7,981 nucleotides of DNA from an uncultured Bacilli bacterium (GCA_947625005.1 CANQNA010000062.1:1-7981); one strand, 5' to 3'. Counted from the stretch's first letter, positions 1 to 6,431 are shown. Program-made: numbers and translations. Notes: generated from the sequence alone by a model not told the origin.

Positions 1-534
1 TAAATAATGAACACTACCCATTACAGAATTGGTTTGAGTTAACTGAGTACTGTTAAGAGCCATAGCAATACCAAAATCAGTTATTTTGACCATGCCATTT
101 TCTAAAATCATAATATTTTGAGGTTTAATATCTCTATGAATTATATAATGATCATGCGCAGCACTCATTCCATCAGCAATTTGCATCATTATATCAACTG
201 CTTCAGTTAAAGTAAGTTTCCCACGTTTTTTAAGAAGCTGTTTTAAATGTTTCCCTTCAATGTATTCCATTACAATGTAATACATACCGTTATCTTCACC
301 AACATCATAAACTTCTACAATATTAGGATGGTTTAAACTACTTGCACTTAAAGCTTCTCTTTGAAAACGACGAACAAATTTCTCATCAGTAGCTAAATCT
401 CCACGTAAGATTTTAACAGCTACATTTCTATCTAATATAATGTCATAAGCTAAATAAACATTAGCCATACCACCTTCGCCAATTGTTTTAATAATCTGAT
501 AGCGATCATTAATTTTTTGCCCCTTCATTATCAT
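1..534 (-). CDS. prkC: PrkC-type serine/threonine protein kinase, N-terminal kinase domain (3' end outside window)
   Basis: Partial: 178 codons from the start are visible and the frame runs off the left edge. It is a Hanks-type Ser/Thr kinase. I read the Gly-rich loop GEGGMANVYLA (about residues 19-29), the ATP-anchoring Lys in VAVKIL (K41), the helix-C Glu (E60), the catalytic loop HRDIKPQN (133-140) and the DFG metal motif (153-155), followed by the start of a Thr/Ser-rich activation loop. In the PrkC family the kinase domain is followed by a transmembrane helix and extracellular PASTA repeats that sense cell-wall fragments; that part is not in the window. I chose the ATG at 534 because AAGGTGA (547-541) lies 6 bases upstream; a second ATG at 528 would leave 12. 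The start overlaps the prpC stop as TAATG, so translation is probably coupled to its cognate phosphatase. Confidence 0.95.
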   Translation of the reverse strand, partial: MIMKGQKINDRYQIIKTIGEGGMANVYLAYDIILDRNVAVKILRGDLATDEKFVRRFQREALSASSLNHPNIVEVYDVGEDNGMYYIVMEYIEGKHLKQLLKKRGKLTLTEAVDIMMQIADGMSAAHDHYIIHRDIKPQNIMILENGMVKITDFGIAMALNSTQLTQTNSVMGSVHYL

Positions 535-1274
535 TAGTCTTCACCTTCCTTAACTAAATAGGCGATAGAAATATTATCATTTCCTCCTCGAGCATTACAT
601 TTTCTAATTAATTTTATTAGTTTCTCTTCGTAAGTAATTTCTTCTTCATTTAAAACTTTTTCAATTTGTTCTTTAGTTAACATGTTAGTAAGTCCATCAC
701 TACAAAGTAGAATGGCATCAATATTCATATCAACATCAAAGATATCCAAAACTTGTTTTTCTGCAGAACCTAGGGCTTTCATTAAAACATTTTTTTTCGG
801 ATGATTATCTGCTTCACTCTCATTAATCTCTCCCGCTTCTACGAGCAAATTAACTAATGTATGATCTTTAGTTATTTTGTGCAATGTTTTATTTTTTAAT
901 ACAAAACCGCTTGAATCTCCAATATTACCAAATATCAAGAATTCTTTTGTTAAAAGAGCAAGAACAACAGTTGTTCCCATTCCCGTAGAATCAGGGTTCT
1001 CTTCTGTATATTTTAAAATGTTATTATTAATTACATTTATACTATCATTTAACCAATTTACAGCATCTAATTTTGTTCCAACACTAGACAGTGTAGAAAA
1101 CTCTTTACCTAAATAAGTTACAACCATAGAACTGGCAATTTCTCCAGCTCTATGTCCTCCCATACCATCTGCTACTATCATTAAATGTTCGCCACTTTCA
1201 TTTTTAACAATAGTTACTGAATCTTCATTATGAGATCGAACTCTTCCAGAATCTGTTAAATAAAACGATTTCAT
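534..1274 (-). CDS. prpC: PP2C-family Ser/Thr protein phosphatase (PrpC/Stp)
   Basis: Encodes 246 residues, the usual length for bacterial PrpC/Stp. This is a cytoplasmic metal-dependent phosphatase that reverses phosphorylation by the kinase encoded next to it. Motifs in order: SHNED (14-18), VADGMGGHRAGE (34-45, metal Asp36), GMGTT (98-102), GNIGDSS (117-122), the flap-like segment with HPKKN (158-162), CSDGLT (191-196, metal Asp193) and GGNDN (230-234, metal Asp233). Asp and Gly metal ligands are all present. The Arg of the family's usual GDSR motif is replaced by Ser here. The open frame extends 11 codons further upstream, but the ATG at 1274 is preferred: AGAGGTG lies about 5 bases before it, and homologues begin at this MKSFYLTDSGRVR-like segment. 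The start overlaps the rlmN stop by 4 bases (ATGA). Confidence 0.96.
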   Translation of the reverse strand: MKSFYLTDSGRVRSHNEDSVTIVKNESGEHLMIVADGMGGHRAGEIASSMVVTYLGKEFSTLSSVGTKLDAVNWLNDSINVINNNILKYTEENPDSTGMGTTVVLALLTKEFLIFGNIGDSSGFVLKNKTLHKITKDHTLVNLLVEAGEINESEADNHPKKNVLMKALGSAEKQVLDIFDVDMNIDAILLCSDGLTNMLTKEQIEKVLNEEEITYEEKLIKLIRKCNARGGNDNISIAYLVKEGED

Positions 1275-2290
1275 TTCATCACCTCTTTTGCTCTTAGTTG
1301 TCCACATGCTGCATCTATGTTACCACCAAACTCTTTGCGAATTGTTACATTTAATCCCTGTTGCCTTAAATATTCAAAAAATTTATGAATTGTTTCTTTA
1401 TCACTTTTTTTAAACTCACTATCTGTTTCATTATATGGAATTAAATTAACATAAGCATTTATTCCTTTTAAAAGATTAGCAAGTTCTTTAGCTTCTTTTA
1501 AACTATCATTCATATATTTAAGCATAACATATTCTATAGTAATTCGTCTATTAGTTTTTGTAGTATACTCTTTTAAGGTGTCAATTAAAACTTGTAAATT
1601 ATACGCTTTATTGACAGGCATTAACTTAGTTCTTAATTCATCATTTGGAGCATGTAAGCTAATGGCTAAATTTACTTGTAAGCCTTCTTCCATAAATTTT
1701 TTTATTTTAGGAACTATACCACAAGTAGAAATAGTTATATGTCGAGCACCTATCTGAATACCATAAGGACTATTAATAATTTTAACAAATTTCATAACAT
1801 TATCATAATTATCAAATGGTTCACCAATACCCATTACAACAACACTATCAATACGAGCATTTATATCTTCTTCAATAACAAGTATTTGTTGTACCATTTC
1901 ATAAGCTTCTAAATTACGTATTCTTTTTAATTTACCACTTTGACAAAAAGCACATCCCATATTACATCCGACTTGACTAGAAACACAAACACTTACACCA
2001 TAATCATGCCTCATTAAAACTGCTTCTATGTAATTAGAATCAGCTAGCTTAAATAAGTATTTATTAGTAAGTTTACTTGTTTGTTTTTTACTAATTGTAA
2101 TAAAATTAGTAGAAAAATCTTTAGTTAATTTTTCTTGAAGTTCTAAACTAATATTAGTCATTTTCTTAAAATCATATAGACGTTTTTTGTATAACCATTC
2201 ATAGATTTGCTTGGCTTTAAATTTTTTTAAATTTAATTTAGCAAAATAATCTTCTAATTCATTTAAAGTATATCCAAAAATATTATTCAT
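1271..2290 (-). CDS. rlmN: Dual-specificity RNA methyltransferase RlmN (23S rRNA A2503 / tRNA A37 C2-methylation)
   Basis: Radical SAM enzyme of 339 residues. The family methylates carbon 2 of A2503 in 23S rRNA and A37 in some tRNAs. Visible features: an N-terminal accessory domain (YFAKLNLKKFKAKQIYEWLY region), the [4Fe-4S] motif CxxxCxxC (Cys109, 113, 116), Cys102 in VCVSSQ and Cys329 in IDAACGQL, which match the two mechanistic cysteines of the E. coli enzyme. GIGEP, HITISTCGIVP, LAISLHAPNDELR and VNLIPYN blocks are also present. A GTG at 2299 would add three residues, but I favour the ATG at 2290: GTGAT lies 4 bases upstream, and the predicted transcription start falls near 2299, leaving no leader for the GTG. 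The gene stops with TGA. It is first in the rlmN-prpC-prkC operon. The accessory domain and RlmN-type segments make it RlmN rather than Cfr. Confidence 0.95.
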   Translation of the reverse strand: MNNIFGYTLNELEDYFAKLNLKKFKAKQIYEWLYKKRLYDFKKMTNISLELQEKLTKDFSTNFITISKKQTSKLTNKYLFKLADSNYIEAVLMRHDYGVSVCVSSQVGCNMGCAFCQSGKLKRIRNLEAYEMVQQILVIEEDINARIDSVVVMGIGEPFDNYDNVMKFVKIINSPYGIQIGARHITISTCGIVPKIKKFMEEGLQVNLAISLHAPNDELRTKLMPVNKAYNLQVLIDTLKEYTTKTNRRITIEYVMLKYMNDSLKEAKELANLLKGINAYVNLIPYNETDSEFKKSDKETIHKFFEYLRQQGLNVTIRKEFGGNIDAACGQLRAKEVMK

Positions 2291-2305
2291 ACTTATCACA
2301 TAATA

Positions 2306-2334
2306 ATTATATCATGGGTTTTAAAAATTGTGAA
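2306..2334 (-). promoter_or_regulatory. Sigma-A-type promoter of the rlmN-prpC-prkC operon
   Basis: Reading the minus strand, TTCACA (2334-2329) and TATAAT (2311-2306) are separated by exactly 17 bases. A TG one base before the -10 makes it an extended -10 (TGATATAAT). Transcription should start near 2299, giving a leader of only about ten bases before the ATG at 2290. The -35 lies two bases beyond the end of the lon terminator T-tract. Confidence 0.85.
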
Positions 2335-2336
2335 TT

Positions 2337-2360
2337 AAAAAAAGAACAATTGCTTGCTCT
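2337..2360 (-). terminator. Intrinsic terminator of lon
   Basis: On the minus strand, AGAGCAA pairs with TTGTTCT around a GCAA (GNRA-type) loop, forming a 7-bp stem with one G-U pair, followed directly by seven T residues. It begins 6 bases after the lon stop codon. Confidence 0.88.
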
Positions 2361-2366
2361 ATTTAA

Positions 2367-4643
2367 TTAAAATAATTCATTATATATTTCTTGATAATTT
2401 TTAACTAATTTTATTTCTAATTTATTTAAAATATCATTATCAATTAATTTTAAATCTTTTTTATTAGATGCAGGAATATATATTTTTTCTATTCCTTCAT
2501 TATAAGCAGAAATAACTTTTTCTTTAATTCCTCCAACTGCTAAAATATCTCCATTTAAAGTAATCTCTCCTGTAAATGCTAAAGTTTCACTAATTTTTTT
2601 CTTCTTTAAAATACTTAATAAAGATGTAGTAATACTTACTCCTCCACTACTACCATCTTTAGGTGTCGCTCCATTTAAGGCATTAACATGAATTGTCTTA
2701 TCTATAAAATTATCTTTAACTTTAAATTTATCTTTATTACTTTTTATATAACTTAAAGCAACTTTAATGCTTTCTTCCATAACTTCTTTAATACTTCCTG
2801 TTGTAATAATTTGTTCTTTATCTTGATAAATCTTGCTTTCTATTTTTAAAACTGCTCCGCCTAATGGGGTCCAAGCTAAAGCATTTACTACACCCAAATG
2901 ATTAGTTATATTTTCTTTTTCATATCTTTTTTCGCCTAAAACTTCTTTTATTAAGGCATCATCAATAACTAATTTCTTTTTTTCTATTATCAAATATCTT
3001 AATAATCTATTTAAAATTCTTTCTAATTCTCTAACACCTGATTCCTTCGTATAATTAGTAATTAAATTTAATAATACTTCTTCTTTTACTTTAACATTTT
3101 TAATACCATATTCTTTAGAAATAGTGGGAATAATATAAGATTTTGCAATATGTAATTTTTCGTATTCTGTATAAGAATTAAGTTCAATAACTTCTAATCT
3201 ATCTCTTAAAGCATTAGGTATATCAAATAAATTATTAGCCGAAAGAATAAACATTACTTTACTTAAATCAAAAGGTTCTTCAATATAATTATCAATAAAC
3301 ATTTTATTTTGTTTAGTGTCTAAAATATCTAATAATACACTGGCAGGATTTCCTTTATAATCACTAACCATTTTATCTACTTCATCAATTAAAATAACAG
3401 GATTATTAACACCACTTCGATTAATTCCTTGAATAATTTTACCAGGATTTGCTCCTAAAAAAGTTCGTCTATGTCCAATGAGTTCACTAGAATCATTTAA
3501 ACCGCCTACGCTAATTTTATAAAATTCTCTTTTTAAAGCTTTACTAATTGATAAACTCAAAGTAGTTTTACCTACTCCCGAAGGCCCAACTAAACATAAA
3601 ATTGGAGCATTAACATCTTTATTTACTTTTTTAATAGCAATATACTCTAAAATACGTTTTTTTATTTCTTCTAAACCATAATGACTTTCGTCTAATACTT
3701 TTCGAATTTTTTCTAAATTTTTTTCTTCTTTAGAAGAACTATTCCAAGGAAGATTTAAAGTCCAATCTAAATAATTACGAATAACAGAACTATCTGGATT
3801 ATTTTCATTGCTATACTCATATTTTTTGATTTCGTTTTCTAATTTTGCTTTTGTTTTAGAACTTATTTTTAATTTATTTAATTTTTCTTTAAAACGAACT
3901 AATTCTTCTTCTTTATCTGTACTAATTCCTAATTCTTTATTAATTTTAGTTATTTTTTCTTTTAAAACAATTTCTTTTTGTTCTCGTTCAAAATTATCTC
4001 TTATTTCTTTTTCAATACGTTCATTTAAACCAATAATTTGTAATTCAACATTTAAATCTTTAACTAAAGCTTTAGCCCTTTTAACATAATCAAACTCATT
4101 CATAAACATTAATTTTTTATTTATATTAAAAGGAATAAAACTAGTTATTAAATCAGTTACTTCATCTAAATCATCAATATCATTGACTAAAGAAATAATG
4201 GAGTTAGATGCTTCCGGATTAGCATTTATATATTTTTCTAACAAATCCATTAATTTCCGATAAAGGGCGGTATCTTCTACTTCATTAGAATTAGAAACAT
4301 ATACTCTTTTTACTAAACTTTTTAAAATACTAGTATCCGAATCAGTGATATATTTAATAACTTTAACTCTATTTAAACCAGTTATAGCTATACGATAATT
4401 ACCATTTGGTAATTTAATTTTAGTTTTTATTTTTCCAATAACTCCAATATTTGGTAAATCTTTTGTACTAGGATTTTCTTCTAAAGTATTGGTAGGACTT
4501 ATAACCAGTATTTTATTATTATGATTTTTACAAGCATCATCTAAGGCTTGTTTAGATATTTCATTATTTATTTCTAATCTAACTTCTTCATGAGGCAAAA
4601 GAACAATTTTTTTTAACAATAATATTGGTATCATTTCTTGCAT
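2367..4643 (-). CDS. lon: ATP-dependent protease LonA
   Basis: Complete 758-residue LonA, slightly shorter than the 775-810 usual in Bacillota. It degrades misfolded and regulatory proteins in the cytoplasm as a hexamer. Domain order: N-terminal substrate-binding LON domain (about 4-200), helical/coiled-coil linker (about 205-295), AAA+ module with Walker A GPSGVGKT (353-360), Walker B VILIDEVDK (416-424), sensor-1 Asn in SANN (468-471), arginine-finger region RDRLE (480-484) and sensor-2 GVREL (536-540), then the Ser-Lys peptidase domain (about 575-758). The catalytic dyad is Ser666 in PKDGSSGG and Lys707 in GGIKEK. The usual PKDGPSAG sequence is altered at two positions next to the serine. 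The ATG at 4643 has AAGGAGG 7 bases upstream. It is monocistronic, with its own promoter and terminator. I see no CIRCE or CtsR heat-shock box upstream. Confidence 0.97.
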   Translation of the reverse strand: MQEMIPILLLKKIVLLPHEEVRLEINNEISKQALDDACKNHNNKILVISPTNTLEENPSTKDLPNIGVIGKIKTKIKLPNGNYRIAITGLNRVKVIKYITDSDTSILKSLVKRVYVSNSNEVEDTALYRKLMDLLEKYINANPEASNSIISLVNDIDDLDEVTDLITSFIPFNINKKLMFMNEFDYVKRAKALVKDLNVELQIIGLNERIEKEIRDNFEREQKEIVLKEKITKINKELGISTDKEEELVRFKEKLNKLKISSKTKAKLENEIKKYEYSNENNPDSSVIRNYLDWTLNLPWNSSSKEEKNLEKIRKVLDESHYGLEEIKKRILEYIAIKKVNKDVNAPILCLVGPSGVGKTTLSLSISKALKREFYKISVGGLNDSSELIGHRRTFLGANPGKIIQGINRSGVNNPVILIDEVDKMVSDYKGNPASVLLDILDTKQNKMFIDNYIEEPFDLSKVMFILSANNLFDIPNALRDRLEVIELNSYTEYEKLHIAKSYIIPTISKEYGIKNVKVKEEVLLNLITNYTKESGVRELERILNRLLRYLIIEKKKLVIDDALIKEVLGEKRYEKENITNHLGVVNALAWTPLGGAVLKIESKIYQDKEQIITTGSIKEVMEESIKVALSYIKSNKDKFKVKDNFIDKTIHVNALNGATPKDGSSGGVSITTSLLSILKKKKISETLAFTGEITLNGDILAVGGIKEKVISAYNEGIEKIYIPASNKKDLKLIDNDILNKLEIKLVKNYQEIYNELF

Positions 4644-4672
4644 AATTTTGCCTCCTTAATTGATTGATTTTT

Positions 4673-4701
4673 ATTATAATAAGTTAATTCTTTTTTGTAA
4701 A
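4673..4701 (-). promoter_or_regulatory. Sigma-A-type promoter of lon
   Basis: On the minus strand, TTTACA (4701-4696) and TATAAT (4678-4673) are separated by 17 bases. The predicted start near 4666 gives a leader of about 23 bases that contains the AAGGAGG ribosome-binding site (4657-4651). Confidence 0.8.
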
Positions 4702-4724
4702 GCAAAAAATCAGTTTTTTATAAT

Positions 4725-4741
4725 TAAATTACGATAATTTA
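4725..4741. repeat. AT-rich inverted repeat upstream of the lon promoter
   Basis: The arms TAAATTA and TAATTTA flank a CGA centre, about 24 bases upstream of the lon -35. A 14-base perfect palindrome made only of A and T lies nearby at 4745-4758. The position would suit an operator, but sequence this AT-rich yields such palindromes by chance, so the assignment is weak. Confidence 0.25.
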
Positions 4742-4792
4742 TGAAAATATTAATATTTAACTAGGTCTTAAAATACGAAAGATAAATCAGAA

Positions 4793-4821
4793 TAAAAAAA
4801 TAAAAACAGGAAGAACCTGTT
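4793..4821 (-). terminator. Intrinsic terminator of uppP
   Basis: On the minus strand, AACAGG and CCTGTT form a 6-bp stem around a TTCTT loop, followed by a T-rich tract (TTTATTTTTTTATT). The first two stem bases are the last two bases of the uppP stop codon, so the terminator abuts the gene without any spacer. Confidence 0.85.
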
Positions 4822-5629
4822 ATTTAAAAAATGTGAAATAAATGATTATAATAATTCCTAATGCTATACGATACCAACCAAAAATTTTAAAGTCATTTTT
4901 CTTAATATATTTAAGTAAAAATTTGATTATTAAAAGTGAAACTACAAAAGCAGTTATAAGTCCAACAAATAAAATAATTGCCTCAGATGTAGTAAAAGCA
5001 AAACCAAATTTTAAAATTTTAAGTAAAGAGGCCCCAAACATAATAGGAATTGCTAAGAAAAATGTGTACTCCGTTGCAACACTTCTATCCATTCCCATCA
5101 TTAATCCTCCTAAAATAGTAGCACCACTTCTACTTGTTCCAGGAATCAGTGCAAGAAGTTGAAATACTCCTATATATAAGGCAAGTTTTGGAGTAATTTC
5201 TTTTAGACTTTGAACTTTACTTTTTTTATTCTTACGCCAATTTTCTACAATAATAAATAATATACCATAAATTATTAAAGTAATAGAAACTGTGATGGAG
5301 TTATAAAAATATTTATCTAATAAATCATCAAATAAAAATCCTATAATACCAGCGGGCATACAACCTATTAAAACTTTTATCCATAAATCAATAGTATTTT
5401 TTCTTTTTGCTTTATCTTTTTTAAACGGATTTAATTTTTTAAAAAATAACACAACTACTGATAAAATAGCACCCAATTGAATAACTACTAGAAACATTTC
5501 CATGAATTCTTTAGTAACATTTAATTTAATAAATTCATTAGCCAGTATCATGTGTCCTGTACTGCTTATTGGTAACCATTCAGTTATTCCTTCAATAATT
5601 CCTAAAATTATTACTTTTATTAATTCCAT
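4820..5629 (-). CDS. uppP: Undecaprenyl-diphosphate phosphatase UppP (BacA family)
   Basis: Integral membrane enzyme of 269 residues, the normal family length. It converts undecaprenyl diphosphate to the monophosphate, recycling the lipid carrier of peptidoglycan precursors; high levels give bacitracin tolerance. Signature 1, EGITEWLPISSTGH (13-26), contains the conserved Glu13, Glu17, Ser22/Ser23 and His26. Signature 2, PGTSRSGAT (163-171), contains the conserved Arg167. Hydrophobic segments lie at about 4-12, 42-63, 84-100, 111-129, 150-162, 188-206, 216-238 and 252-267, with basic loops between (64-78, 131-137). The ATG at 5629 has AGGTGA 4 bases upstream. It appears monocistronic: its own terminator follows, and 161 bases separate it from the toxin gene upstream. 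I could not find a convincing promoter, although TATGAT at 5665-5660 is a weak -10 candidate. Confidence 0.96.
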   Translation of the reverse strand: MELIKVIILGIIEGITEWLPISSTGHMILANEFIKLNVTKEFMEMFLVVIQLGAILSVVVLFFKKLNPFKKDKAKRKNTIDLWIKVLIGCMPAGIIGFLFDDLLDKYFYNSITVSITLIIYGILFIIVENWRKNKKSKVQSLKEITPKLALYIGVFQLLALIPGTSRSGATILGGLMMGMDRSVATEYTFFLAIPIMFGASLLKILKFGFAFTTSEAIILFVGLITAFVVSLLIIKFLLKYIKKNDFKIFGWYRIALGIIIIIYFTFFK

Positions 5630-5642
5630 TATATCACCTATT

Positions 5643-5660
5643 TAATCTTATATAAGATTA
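5643..5660. promoter_or_regulatory. 18-bp perfect palindrome in the uppP leader
   Basis: TAATCTTATATAAGATTA is a perfect palindrome ending 3 bases before the uppP ribosome-binding site (AGGTGA, 5639-5634). As DNA it could be an operator for a dimeric regulator. As RNA it could fold into a 7-bp hairpin with a 4-base loop against the ribosome-binding site. Neither role is established, and no matching regulator is encoded in the window. Confidence 0.45.
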
Positions 5661-5702
5661 TCATAAAATATTTAAAAAATCTACTTAAAATACTATTTTT
5701 TC

Positions 5703-5727
5703 TAACAAACTAATCAGTAGCTTGTTA
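5703..5727. repeat. 25-base inverted repeat between the toxin gene and uppP
   Basis: On the minus strand TAACAAGCTA pairs fully with TAGTTTGTTA (10 bp, one G-U) around a CTGAT loop. No T-tract follows on either strand; on the minus strand it is followed by GAAAAAATAG. It is therefore not a standard intrinsic terminator. It could be a protein-binding site, an mRNA 3'-end structure of the toxin transcript, or part of the uppP leader. The rest of the gap 5630-5790 holds only AT-rich sequence plus the palindrome at 5643-5660. Confidence 0.4.
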
Positions 5728-5790
5728 AATAATATCTTATGTGAATTAAAAATACATTTAATTTATAAAATAATATTTTAAAAATAATAA

Positions 5791-6258
5791 TTATTTTATT
5801 TCTTCTAACATTTTTTCTTTTAGTTTATCTATATCCGTGAAAAATAAATTTGTGCCTCTCTTTTTTAATCCTATCATATTTTTAAATAAACTTTTTATTT
5901 CATTTTGTAAATTAGTTGGAATTTTTAGTGGTATCCCATCAACAGTATGAACATGGTCTATATATTTTTCTAATGTTGGAAAAGCATTTTGTAATAGTAT
6001 AGCAGCATCCTCATCGGCAATTTTTCTAATAATTATAGTATTGCAAAAACCATATTTTTCAATTTTTTTATCAATAATCTTTTGATATTTATTAATTTTA
6101 GAACTAATTGGAATAAACCATAAAATATTTTTTTCTTTAATTGTAAAATATGTAGGTCTTTTTTTACCTCTTTCATGATTTTGCATTAAAGTTTCATCAT
6201 TAACGACTTCAAAATATTCATCTTTGATGTGATATAAATATCCTGTTTTTATTTTCAT
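5791..6258 (-). CDS. cptN: Type III toxin-antitoxin endoribonuclease toxin, CptN/TenpN-like (ToxN superfamily)
   Basis: A small basic protein of 155 residues, the size of ToxN/CptN/TenpN toxins. These are sequence-specific endoribonucleases held inactive by a repeat RNA. Recognisable blocks are GYLYHIKDEYF (6-16), RPTYFTI (34-40), ILWFIPISSKINKY (45-58) and AFPTLEKYI (92-100). The SSK (52-54) after the core strand is where ToxN-family toxins carry catalytic Ser/Thr and Lys, an inference from the family and not shown here. The identification rests on these blocks together with the promoter, repeat RNA and terminator immediately upstream. CptN seems likelier than TenpN, but a profile search must decide. 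I chose the ATG at 6258: GGCGGAG lies 9 bases upstream. The ATG at 6264 is only 3 bases from it, and a TTG at 6294 lies in the terminator T-tract. There is no signal peptide or membrane segment, so it is cytoplasmic. Confidence 0.85.
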   Translation of the reverse strand: MKIKTGYLYHIKDEYFEVVNDETLMQNHERGKKRPTYFTIKEKNILWFIPISSKINKYQKIIDKKIEKYGFCNTIIIRKIADEDAAILLQNAFPTLEKYIDHVHTVDGIPLKIPTNLQNEIKSLFKNMIGLKKRGTNLFFTDIDKLKEKMLEEIK

Positions 6259-6267
6259 TGTCATCAA

Positions 6268-6274
6268 CTCCGCC
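6268..6274 (-). promoter_or_regulatory. Ribosome-binding site of the toxin gene
   Basis: GGCGGAG lies 14 bases beyond the terminator T-tract and 9 bases before the ATG at 6258. It decides the start among three in-frame candidates (6294 TTG, 6264 ATG, 6258 ATG). Confidence 0.7.
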
Positions 6275-6287
6275 AATAATATATCAT

Positions 6288-6324
6288 AAAACAAAAGAAA
6301 ACTCCATCTTATGATGAAGTTTTC
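6288..6324 (-). terminator. Attenuating terminator between antitoxin RNA and toxin gene
   Basis: On the minus strand, GAAAACTTCATC pairs with GATGGAGTTTTC around an ATAA loop, forming a 12-bp stem with one G-U pair, followed by TTTTGTTTT. The T-tract is interrupted by a G, so some readthrough is plausible. In type III systems a terminator at this place makes antitoxin RNA outnumber toxin mRNA, with toxin made only from readthrough transcripts. Confidence 0.9.
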
Positions 6325-6331
6325 CTACATT

Positions 6332-6431
6332 TTCGACCAGGATCATTTATTAGTCGCACCACCTGGAAGCGAAAAACATTGTCGCCTGGAATCATTTATT
6401 ATTCGCAAACCATCCAGAAGCGAAAAACATT
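6332..6431 (-). repeat. Two tandem ~50-base repeats, each an H-type pseudoknot
   Basis: Unit 1 is 51 bases and unit 2 is 49; both begin AATGTTTTTCGCTTC and share TAATAAATGAT. In unit 1, stem 1 is TTCGC/GCGAA (6424-6420 with 6406-6402) and stem 2 is CTGGA/TCCAG (6417-6413 with 6390-6386), so the stem 1 loop pairs downstream. In unit 2, stem 1 is TCGC/GCGA (6372-6369 with 6357-6354) and stem 2 is CCAGG/CCTGG (6366-6362 with 6341-6337). Three of the five stem 2 pairs differ between units, yet all remain complementary. Confidence 0.88.

Noticed and set aside
877..1116. Plus-strand open frame opposite prpC
   Set aside because: It is the antisense of conserved PP2C coding sequence, has no ribosome-binding site, and the product resembles no family I know.
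1271..2290. Cfr-type resistance methylase instead of RlmN
   Set aside because: The gene has an RlmN-type accessory domain and heads a conserved rlmN-prpC-prkC operon; nothing indicates a mobile resistance context.
3808..4089. Plus-strand open frame opposite lon
   Set aside because: Antisense of the Lon linker; its Leu/Phe/Ser-rich composition arises from A-rich Lys/Glu/Asn codons on the other strand.
4704..4719. Hairpin AAAAAA-TCAG-TTTTTT read as a terminator
   Set aside because: The stem is A-T only, lies just upstream of the lon -35, and the uppP terminator at 4793-4821 already ends that transcript.
4644..4819. CIRCE or CtsR heat-shock operator upstream of lon
   Set aside because: Neither the CIRCE inverted repeat nor a tandem GGTCAAA-type box is present; only AT-rich palindromes are seen.
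4842..5162. Plus-strand open frame opposite uppP
   Set aside because: Shadow of a well-supported membrane-protein gene, with no independent signals.
5781..5797. AT-only hairpin at the toxin gene stop read as a terminator
   Set aside because: A stem made only of A and T with no G-C pairs is expected by chance in this sequence and is too weak to call.
6259..6294. Longer toxin starting at TTG 6294 (12 extra residues)
   Set aside because: The TTG lies in the terminator T-tract with no ribosome-binding site; GGCGGAG is placed for the ATG at 6258.
6332..6431. CRISPR array
   Set aside because: The two units are contiguous and homologous along their whole length. There are no unique spacers, no cas genes, and the pairing pattern is a pseudoknot, not a repeat hairpin.
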